Below, in pieces: positions 1 to 4,907 of a stretch of DNA of 5,154 nucleotides; position 1 is the stretch's first letter, and the number at the start of each line of letters is the position of its first letter. The position numbers were made by a program, and so were the translations under genes. The notes under the pieces were generated by a model. The model ran no database searches, was not told the origin of the DNA, and worked only from the letters and a program-made list of their open reading frames with translations. Origin of the DNA: Pseudomonadota bacterium (GTDB taxonomy: Bacteria > Pseudomonadota > Gammaproteobacteria > Burkholderiales > Burkholderiaceae_E); assembly GCA_023389175.1 (NCBI GenBank), contig JAEWEW010000215.1, forward strand, positions 1-5,154, read 5' to 3'.

Positions 1-84
1 CTGGATACCGAGCATGTGGTCACCTTCGCCGCGGTCCCGGGCGGCAGCGGACCAACCCAGGCGACCAGCGTCGCGGGGCGCTAG
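1..84 (+). CDS. 3' end of an unidentified rightward gene (partial)
   Basis: Frame 1 is open from the left edge to a TAG at 82-84, giving the last 27 residues of a protein (begins LDTEHVVTF, ends TSVAGR). Most third positions are G or C, as in the sure genes of this window, and the stop lies just before a GC palindrome. Both points favour a real gene end. The tail is rich in small residues (AAVPGGSGPTQATSVAGR) and shows no motif I recognise, so no function is offered. The other two frames of this stretch are also open, so the call rests on composition and on the convergent layout. The start is outside the window. Confidence 0.4.
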   Translation: MDTEHVVTFAAVPGGSGPTQATSVAGR

Positions 85-86
85 GC

Positions 87-116
87 GGCCGCCCGCCCCG
101 CGGGGCGGGGCCGGCC
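87..116. terminator. GC palindrome between convergent genes, possible bidirectional terminator
   Basis: Bases 92-109 form a perfect 18-base palindrome (cccgccccg / cggggcggg). After a small asymmetric internal loop, ggcc at 87-90 can pair with ggcc at 113-116. The element fills the space between the stop of the rightward partial gene (84) and the stop of the leftward futA (116-118), where a shared terminator would be expected. Neither side has a run of T after the stem, so it is not a classic Rho-independent terminator. It could instead be a stem that protects 3' ends. Confidence 0.4.
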
Positions 117-1183
117 TACTTGTAGCCGACCTTGTCGAGCAGCTTCTGGGCATCCGCAGCCCGCGCGGCCATCTGGTCGGTGGGCATCGTGTCCGCCTTG
201 AAGGACCCGAGCGACGCGAGCGTCTCGTTGCCGGCATCGACACCCTTGACCACCGGCCATTCGTTGTTGCCATTCGCGAAGTAGCGCTGGGCCTCGTCGG
301 TCGCGAGGTACTCCAGGAACTGGATCGCCGTGTCCCGGTGGGGCGCATGGCGCGCGACCGCGCCGCCGGCCAGGTTCATGTGCGCCCCGGCGCCGTCCTG
401 GTTCGGCCACACCATCGCGACCTTGGATACCACCTCCTTGTCCTCGGGCTTGTCCGAGCGCAGCAGCCGCACCCAGTAATAGCTGTTGGTGAGCGCGACG
501 CCGCACTCGCCGCTCGCGACCGCGCGGATCTGGTCGGTGTCGCCGCCCTTGGGCGCGCGCGCCTGGTTGGCCACGTACCCGGCGAGCAGGCGCTCCGTCT
601 TCTCGACGCCGTGGCGCACGATCATCGAGCCGAAGAGGGACAGGTTGTAGGGATGACTGCCCGAGCGCGTGCAGAGCTTGCCCTTGTTCTTCGGGTCCGC
701 GAGCGATTCGTAGGTTGCGACGTCGCCGGGCTCGACCTTGTCCTTGTTGTAGACGATCACCCGGGCGCGGCTGGAGAAGCCGAACCAGCTGTTGTCGCCC
801 GCACGGAAATGCGCTGGGATCCGCTCGGCCAGCACCTTGGAGTCAACCGGCTGGAACAGTCCCTCCTTCTGCGCATTGGTGAGCCGGGTCGCATCGACCA
901 GCAGTACCACGTCCGCCGGGCTGCGGTCCCCCTCCGCCTTGAGCCGCTCCAGCAGCGGCTGGTCGCCCATCTCGATCCGGTTGATCTTCACGCCGGTCTG
1001 CCGGGTGAAGCCGCCGTAGAGCTGCTCGTCGGTCTGGTAGTGGCGAGCGGAGTAGACGTTGAGCACCTTGTCCTGGGCGCTCACCTGGGGCGCCTGACCG
1101 GCAAGTCCGATGGCGGTCACCAGGGCGGCGGCGAGCGAGATCCTGCGGCGCGCGGCGGCGCGCGGCGACGATGCGAAGTACAC
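116..1183 (-). CDS. futA: Fe(3+) ABC transporter, periplasmic substrate-binding protein (FutA family)
   Basis: 355-residue extracytoplasmic protein that should bind ferric iron in the periplasm and hand it to an inner-membrane ABC permease. Residues 1-36 look like a signal peptide: a basic ARRRIS stretch, a hydrophobic segment (about 16-29) and a probable cleavage site VSA|QDK. RRRISL only partly resembles a twin-arginine motif, so Sec export is the default reading. The mature N-terminus has the family hallmark NVYSARHYQTDEQLY (about 42-56). Likely metal ligands by family comparison are Y44, Y145 (VIVYNKDKV) and the pair Y235-Y236 (NSYYWVRL). CTRSGSHPYNLSL (171-183) and NNEWPVV near the end also fit. 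Length is normal for the family. The start is GTG, chosen because AGGAG lies 7 bases upstream and no ATG is better placed. A Fur-like site upstream predicts repression by iron. No permease or ATPase gene adjoins it: downstream is an opposing gene and upstream is acetoacetyl-CoA synthetase. Confidence 0.93.
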   Translation of the reverse strand: MYFASSPRAAARRRISLAAALVTAIGLAGQAPQVSAQDKVLNVYSARHYQTDEQLYGGFTRQTGVKINRIEMGDQPLLERLKAEGDRSPADVVLLVDATRLTNAQKEGLFQPVDSKVLAERIPAHFRAGDNSWFGFSSRARVIVYNKDKVEPGDVATYESLADPKNKGKLCTRSGSHPYNLSLFGSMIVRHGVEKTERLLAGYVANQARAPKGGDTDQIRAVASGECGVALTNSYYWVRLLRSDKPEDKEVVSKVAMVWPNQDGAGAHMNLAGGAVARHAPHRDTAIQFLEYLATDEAQRYFANGNNEWPVVKGVDAGNETLASLGSFKADTMPTDQMAARAADAQKLLDKVGYK

Positions 1184-1190
1184 GATGAGG

Positions 1191-1195
1191 CTCCT
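1191..1195 (-). promoter_or_regulatory. Ribosome binding site of futA (supports the GTG start)
   Basis: Read leftward this is AGGAG, followed by 7 bases and then the GTG at 1183. The spacing is ideal, and it is the main reason for accepting a GTG start for the iron-binding protein. Confidence 0.75.
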
Positions 1196-1205
1196 GCTTC
1201 CTTGG

Positions 1206-1223
1206 GGCGGCGGGGCTGCCGCC
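1206..1223 (-). other. Hairpin in the futA leader
   Basis: A perfect 6-base-pair stem (ggcggc at 1206-1211, gccgcc at 1218-1223) encloses a 6-base loop. It lies between the Fur-like site and the futA ribosome binding site, so it would be in the 5' leader of the futA transcript. It is also 50 bases past the acetoacetyl-CoA synthetase stop and could help end that upstream transcript. No T run follows it in the leftward direction, so a strong intrinsic terminator is unlikely. In DNA this GC-rich, such a stem may also arise by chance. Confidence 0.3.
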
Positions 1224-1231
1224 GGATCCGA

Positions 1232-1261
1232 TTTCTGAAACGAGAATGGTTATCGTATCAG
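1232..1261 (-). promoter_or_regulatory. Possible sigma-70-like promoter of futA
   Basis: Read leftward, CTGATA (1256-1261) matches four of six -35 consensus bases. About 18 bases on is an A-rich CAGAAA (1232-1237), which matches only three of six -10 bases. The spacer between them contains the Fur-like site. This is one of the few AT-rich patches in the window. The promoter call is weak alone and gains support mainly from the operator overlapping it. Confidence 0.3.
1241..1255. promoter_or_regulatory. Fur box (ferric uptake regulator operator) upstream of futA
   Basis: The 15 bases cgagaatggttatcg form an imperfect 7-1-7 inverted repeat that resembles the Fur consensus TGATAATnATTATCA. Read leftward, the core GATAACCATTCTC matches the classic GATAATCATTATC at 11 of 13 positions. 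It sits 57 bases upstream of the futA start codon and just downstream of the acetoacetyl-CoA synthetase stop. Iron-loaded Fur bound here would block futA transcription, which suits a ferric-iron binding protein. The match is seen directly, while binding and regulation are inferred. Confidence 0.72.
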
Positions 1262-1272
1262 GTTGGATCGGC

Positions 1273-3339
1273 TCAGGGGGCCTGCCGTGCCGCCGCGAAA
1301 TCGAGGAACCACTGGATCACCCCGGGATTGGCCATCGAATCGCGGTTCACTGCCTTCTCCACCGGGTGGCCGAGGAGGATGCGCTTGATCGGCACCTCCA
1401 GCTTCTTGCCCGTGAGGGTCCGGGGCACCTCGGGAATCGCATAGACCTCGTCCGGCACATGGCGGGGCGAGAGGCGCGTGCGGATCGCCTCGGCGAGGCG
1501 CCGGCGCAGCCCGTCGTCGACGCCGGTCTCGCCGCGGGCAGCCGCCGCGCCGGAGGGCGGCGGCTGGGCACCCGGGGGGCGGGCAAGCACCACGAAAAGG
1601 GCGAGGAAGGACGGCCGGCCGAGATACTCGAGATCGATCGCGACCGAATCCGCGATCTCGTCGAAGTCCTCCACCACCCGGTAGAGCTCGCTCGTTCCCA
1701 TGCGGATGCCGTGGCGGTTGATGGTGGAATCGCTGCGGCCGTAGATCCGGGCGGTCACCGACTCGGGCCGTTCGATCAGCTCCAGCCAGTCGCCGTGCTG
1801 CCAGACGCCCGGCCAGGTCTCGAAGTAGCTGCCGTGGTAGCGGCTGCCGTCCTCGTCGCCCCAGAAGTAGAGCGGCATCGAGGGCATCGGCTCGGTGCAG
1901 ACCAGCTCGCCCACCTGACCTACCTGCGGCCTGCCGTTCTCGTCGTAGGAGGCGATTGCCGCGCCGAGCGTGCGGCACTGCATCTCGCCGGCGTAGACGG
2001 GCAGGATCGGGCAGGCGGTCAGGAAGGCCGCGCCCGGATCGGTGCCGCCGGAGATGGAGGCAAGCAGCAGGTCCTCCTTCACGTTGCGGTAGATCCAGCG
2101 ATACGCCTCGTCGGTGAGCGGCGAACCGGTCGATCCGACGGTGCGCAGCGCCCGCAGGTCGAAGGCGTCCTTCGGCACGAAGCCGGCCTTCATGCATTGG
2201 CCGATGAAGGCGGGGCTGGTGCCGAAGAAGGTCGCCCGCTCCTCGGAGGCCACGCGCCAGAGCGGCGACAGGTCGGGATGGCCGGGGCTGCCGTCGTAGT
2301 GCACCAGGGTCGCGCCGCTGGCGAGCGCCGACACCCACAGGTTCCACATGATCCAGCTGGTGGAGGAGAACCACATCATGCGGTCCTCGGCATCCACCCC
2401 CAGGTGCATCGCGAGATCCACCGTGCCCATCAGCAGCGCGCCGCCGTGCCCGTGGACGATCGCCTTCGGCATGCCGGTGGTGCCGGAAGAGTAGACGATC
2501 CGCAGCGGATGCTCGAACGGCAGCGACTCGAACACCGGCGGCCGCGGGTCGGCGATGGCGTCGCCCCAGGCGACCACCCGCAGCGCTCGTGCCGGCGCGA
2601 GCGTGGCACCGGGATCGAGGTAGGGCAGGAAGATCACGGCCTCCAGCGAGGGCAGCCGCTCGAACAGCTCGGCCAGCACGTCGCGCCGGTCGAAGGCCTT
2701 GCCGCCGTAACGGTAGCCATCGATCGCGAACATCACCCTCGGCGTGATCTGCCGGAAGCGGTCGATGACGCTGGTCGGCCCGAGGTCCGGCGCGCAGCTC
2801 GACCACACCGCGCCCGCCGCGCAGGCGCCGAGAAAGGCCGCCACGGTCTCCGGGATGTTCGGCATGTAGGCGACCACGCGATCGCCAGGCACCACGCCGA
2901 GCGATCGCAACGTCCCTGCGATCGATCCGGCCTGGCCGGCGAGCGCCGCCCAGGTGATCTCGCGCCGCTCGCCCGCCTCGTTGCGGAAAACGATTGCCGG
3001 GCGCGTGGCGGCATCCGCCGCGTCGGCGCGGCGCAGCAGGTGCTCCGCGTAGTTGAGCTTCGCGCCTTCGAACCAGTGCGCGCCGGGCATCCGCCGCTGC
3101 GAGAGAATGCGTCCCGGCGGCGAATGGAAGCGCACTTCGGCGAAGTCGGCGATCGCCTGCCAGAACGCCTCCAGGTCCGCAACCGACCAGCGCCACAAGG
3201 ACTCGTAGTCGTCGAACTCCAGGCCGCGGTGCTGTGCCAGCCACTGGCGGAACCGCGTGATCGGCGCGCGGGCAATGCGCTCCTGCGTCGGCCGCCAGAG
3301 CGGGGCCGGCGCGGCGGCTTGTGCTTCCGTCTTCTCCAT
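1273..3339 (-). CDS. Acetoacetyl-CoA synthetase (acetoacetate--CoA ligase, EC 6.2.1.16)
   Basis: 688-residue cytosolic adenylate-forming enzyme that activates acetoacetate with ATP and CoA to acetoacetyl-CoA, AMP and pyrophosphate, feeding ketone body, leucine or polyhydroxybutyrate carbon. The N-terminal HWFEGAKLNYAEHLL (88-102) is typical of the acetyl-/acetoacetyl-CoA synthetase group. The ATP-binding loop is YSSGTTGMPKA (283-293), followed by SISGGTD (428-434), LPVYAGEMQC (446-455), HGDW (515-518) and GRSDSTINRHGIRMGTSELYR (534-554). The last of these, together with TLTGKKLEVPIKRILLG (641-657), points to acetoacetyl- rather than acetyl-CoA synthetase. K645 is the probable catalytic lysine of the C-terminal domain. 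The frame stays open 126 codons further upstream, but that part is arginine-rich and antisense-like, and it overlaps the hydrolase gene. The ATG at 3339 has GAGGAG in front of it and gives a near-normal family length. A Pro/Ala/Gly-rich stretch (about 587-609) looks like an insertion. It probably shares an operon with the hydrolase upstream. Confidence 0.95.
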   Translation of the reverse strand: MEKTEAQAAAPAPLWRPTQERIARAPITRFRQWLAQHRGLEFDDYESLWRWSVADLEAFWQAIADFAEVRFHSPPGRILSQRRMPGAHWFEGAKLNYAEHLLRRADAADAATRPAIVFRNEAGERREITWAALAGQAGSIAGTLRSLGVVPGDRVVAYMPNIPETVAAFLGACAAGAVWSSCAPDLGPTSVIDRFRQITPRVMFAIDGYRYGGKAFDRRDVLAELFERLPSLEAVIFLPYLDPGATLAPARALRVVAWGDAIADPRPPVFESLPFEHPLRIVYSSGTTGMPKAIVHGHGGALLMGTVDLAMHLGVDAEDRMMWFSSTSWIMWNLWVSALASGATLVHYDGSPGHPDLSPLWRVASEERATFFGTSPAFIGQCMKAGFVPKDAFDLRALRTVGSTGSPLTDEAYRWIYRNVKEDLLLASISGGTDPGAAFLTACPILPVYAGEMQCRTLGAAIASYDENGRPQVGQVGELVCTEPMPSMPLYFWGDEDGSRYHGSYFETWPGVWQHGDWLELIERPESVTARIYGRSDSTINRHGIRMGTSELYRVVEDFDEIADSVAIDLEYLGRPSFLALFVVLARPPGAQPPPSGAAAARGETGVDDGLRRRLAEAIRTRLSPRHVPDEVYAIPEVPRTLTGKKLEVPIKRILLGHPVEKAVNRDSMANPGVIQWFLDFAAARQAP

Positions 3340-3343
3340 CAGT

Positions 3344-3349
3344 CTCCTC
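3344..3349 (-). promoter_or_regulatory. Ribosome binding site of acetoacetyl-CoA synthetase
   Basis: Read leftward this is GAGGAG, with 4 bases before the ATG at 3339. The spacing is a little tight, but the match is strong and it selects this start over the long open extension upstream. It lies in the 34-base gap after the hydrolase stop, so the two genes can share a transcript and still be translated separately. Confidence 0.65.
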
Positions 3350-3373
3350 GTCGAGCCGCCGCGCGGGCAGCCT

Positions 3374-4219
3374 TCACGGATTCTGCCCGCTCGTCGCGTG
3401 ACGGTCCAGCAACGCCAGCACGGCACGCGCGCATTCCTCCGGCGCTTCGAGCGGCAGCAGATGTCCTCCGTCGAGCGCGATGAAGCGGTCGCCGAAGAGG
3501 CGGCGGTTATGCTCGAAGCCGACCATGCGCATCTCCTCGGAAGCCTTGCCGGCGACCATTCCAACCGGATTGCCGGCAGCACGCAGCCGATGCAGCGCGC
3601 GCGTCGCCTCGCGATGCGGCAGGCCCGCGTAGATGTCGCGCTCTTCCTCGCGCGGTATGCGCAGCGTGGCGCCGGCCGTGCCCCTGCCGGGCGCGGGCGC
3701 CAGGTCGCGCAGGCCATGCTCGATGAAGTCGTCCAGCACCCCGGGCGCCCAGCGCTTCACGAAGGGCTTGCCCCCGAAGAACTCGCGCGCTTCGGCGCGG
3801 TCCTGCCAGGTGTAGCGGCGCCGCGCGGCCACCCGGGCCGGGCCGAGCTTCGCGATCAGGCCGGTGCTCTGCACGAAGCTGAGCAGCGCGCCGCGCCCGG
3901 GACCGAGGATCGGCGAGTCCACCAGGACGATCGGATGCCGCGCGGGCAGCGCCCGGGCCGCCGCCATCAGCGCGAGATATCCGCCCATGGAGTGGCCGAC
4001 CAGCGCGGTGCCCGGGCCCTCGGCGTCGAGCGCGAGCAGGCGCTCCTCCACCTGCTCCCGCATGCGCCGCCAGCGTAGCGCGGCAGGCGTTGCCGCCTCC
4101 GTCTCGAGCACCGCGAGCGGCAGCACCTCGAGCCCGGTCGCAAGCCGGTCGAGGAACCGGCGATACACGCCGGCCGGAAAGCCGTTCGCATGCAGAAAGA
4201 GGAGGCGCTTCGCGCGCAT
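3374..4219 (-). CDS. Alpha/beta hydrolase of unknown substrate
   Basis: 281-residue protein of the alpha/beta-hydrolase fold, predicted cytosolic since there is no signal peptide. The N-terminal strand and oxyanion region read LLFLHANGFPAG (6-17), an HxNGFPA pattern found in one set of uncharacterised bacterial hydrolases. The nucleophile elbow is GHSMGG (75-80), with Ser77 as the probable nucleophile. The catalytic histidine is probably His253 (LDGGHLLPLEAPEE). The usual acid position after the penultimate strand reads MVAGKASEEMRMVG (221-234), which has no clear Asp, so Glu228 or Glu229 may serve. The ATG at 4219 has AAGGA 6 bases upstream. The open frame continues to 4582, but that extension runs antisense to the divergent exported-protein gene and carries no fold elements. 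The gene ends 34 bases before acetoacetyl-CoA synthetase and is probably cotranscribed with it. A role on a CoA- or acetoacetate-related ester is only a guess from position. Confidence 0.87.
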   Translation of the reverse strand: MRAKRLLFLHANGFPAGVYRRFLDRLATGLEVLPLAVLETEAATPAALRWRRMREQVEERLLALDAEGPGTALVGHSMGGYLALMAAARALPARHPIVLVDSPILGPGRGALLSFVQSTGLIAKLGPARVAARRRYTWQDRAEAREFFGGKPFVKRWAPGVLDDFIEHGLRDLAPAPGRGTAGATLRIPREEERDIYAGLPHREATRALHRLRAAGNPVGMVAGKASEEMRMVGFEHNRRLFGDRFIALDGGHLLPLEAPEECARAVLALLDRHATSGQNP

Positions 4220-4225
4220 GTCGGT

Positions 4226-4230
4226 TCCTT
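4226..4230 (-). promoter_or_regulatory. Ribosome binding site of the alpha/beta hydrolase
   Basis: Read leftward this is AAGGA followed by 6 bases and the ATG at 4219. It supports the internal start over the much longer open frame. Confidence 0.65.
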
Positions 4231-4271
4231 CCGAGGCGCGGTACCGGCGGGCCGGCTCTCGCACCGGCAGC

Positions 4272-4291
4272 GCCGAGCGGTTATGCTCGGC
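4272..4291. repeat. Perfect 7-6-7 inverted repeat in the divergent intergenic region
   Basis: gccgagc (4272-4278) and gctcggc (4285-4291) are exact reverse complements separated by ggttat. The repeat lies in the 138-base space between the start of the leftward hydrolase (4219) and the probable start of the rightward exported protein (4358), 53 bases from the hydrolase start. A spaced dyad in a divergent promoter region suits an operator for a dimeric regulator acting on the hydrolase/acetoacetyl-CoA synthetase unit. It could also fold as a hairpin in a leader RNA. No regulator gene is visible in the window, and no convincing promoter hexamers were found here. Confidence 0.4.
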
Positions 4292-4357
4292 CGTGCGCGT
4301 CGAAGCGCGAGTTGCCCGACGCCGCGCGCAGCGCGCGCCGGTCCGGAAACCGCTATT

Positions 4358-4903
4358 TTGCCAGCAACCGAAAGCCTTCCCTCGCCACCTTCCCGCGCCC
4401 TGGCTCGAGGCCGCCGCCGGCTCGTCGCGGCTTGCCTTCGCGCCGGCGCAGCCGGCCTGCTTCACGTCGTGTCGCTTCCCCGGGCTGCGCTGGCGCATCA
4501 CGGGTTCAACGGCCTCTACGATTTCGCTCACCCGTACTACCTTGCCGGCAGGCTGGTGCAGGCCTACATCGGCTTTCCGCATGTCCGACTCACGCTGCGC
4601 GTGCCGAGGAACCTGCGCATGCCGCGGGACCGGGAGTGGATGCGGGCGCTCGAGGATGCCGAGGCACGTCCGACGCTCACGCTGCTCGCCGCGAGCGAGC
4701 GCCGCGGGCTGGTCGAAGTGACACTGGGAGGGAGGCTCACCCGGCGGCTGGTGGACGAGCCGGGCCTGCTTTCGCTCGACGATCCGGTGCAGGTGGTGGT
4801 CTACCGGCGCATCACGCGCGACGAGTACCGCGACGAGCTGCAGGCGGTGCTGCTCGCGCTGCCCGACGGCCGCATCCTGGTCGGCTCGGCTCCGATGCAG
4901 TAG
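4358..4903 (+). CDS. Exported DUF6152-like protein of unknown function
   Basis: About 181 residues from a proposed TTG start at 4358. A basic n-region (ARGRRR, 15-21) is followed by a hydrophobic segment (about 22-40) and a likely signal peptidase site AALA|HHG (46/47). The mature protein begins HHGFNGLYDFAHPYYLAGRLVQ and continues with GFPHVRLTLRVP (72-83), the pattern I associate with DUF6152 periplasmic proteins (AHHG start, then HP and PHV motifs). The family's role is not known. The start is uncertain. The frame is open from an ATG at 4190, which overlaps the hydrolase. An ATG at 4283 would place 25 extra residues before the signal peptide and lies inside the inverted repeat. The TTG gives a normal-looking signal peptide with a weak GGA about 10 bases ahead. 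The end is a TAG at 4901-4903, 4 bases from the stop of the opposing glycosylase gene. The coding frame after 4480 is convincing, but the N-terminus is not settled. Confidence 0.75.
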   Translation: MPATESLPSPPSRALARGRRRLVAACLRAGAAGLLHVVSLPRAALAHHGFNGLYDFAHPYYLAGRLVQAYIGFPHVRLTLRVPRNLRMPRDREWMRALEDAEARPTLTLLAASERRGLVEVTLGGRLTRRLVDEPGLLSLDDPVQVVVYRRITRDEYRDELQAVLLALPDGRILVGSAPMQ

Positions 4904-4907
4904 GCCG

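Noticed and set aside
14..1444. Long rightward open frame (476 codons) opposite futA
   Set aside because: It runs antisense to a gene with clear family motifs, crosses the Fur site and the futA leader, and encodes a sequence rich in Arg, Val and Gly with no recognisable domain. Such frames are expected in DNA this rich in GC.
1250..3244. Second leftward open frame (664 codons) overlapping acetoacetyl-CoA synthetase
   Set aside because: Frame-shifted shadow of the synthetase, dominated by Arg, Ala and Gly, with no domain.
1246..3483. Very long rightward open frame (745 codons) opposite acetoacetyl-CoA synthetase
   Set aside because: Its length is striking, but the composition (Arg, Gly, His, Glu, Ala rich) is that of an antisense shadow and no domain is visible. 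The opposite strand carries every motif of the synthetase.
3340..3717. 126-codon upstream extension of acetoacetyl-CoA synthetase
   Set aside because: It overlaps the hydrolase gene in another frame, is rich in Arg and Cys, and precedes a well-placed ribosome binding site and ATG at 3339. The shorter protein already has near-normal family length.
3257..4078. Rightward open frame opposite the hydrolase
   Set aside because: Antisense to a gene with GHSMGG and GGH motifs. Composition is shadow-like, with no motifs and no plausible start region.
4322..4340. Alternating GC run (gcgcgcagcgcgcgc) in the divergent intergenic region
   Set aside because: It could be called Z-DNA-prone or a small hairpin, but such runs are common by chance at this GC content and nothing else supports a function.
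4220..4582. 121-codon upstream extension of the alpha/beta hydrolase
   Set aside because: It is antisense to the signal peptide and mature start of the DUF6152-like protein and has no fold elements. The ATG at 4219 has a good ribosome binding site, and LLFLHANGFP follows immediately as expected for the first strand of the fold.
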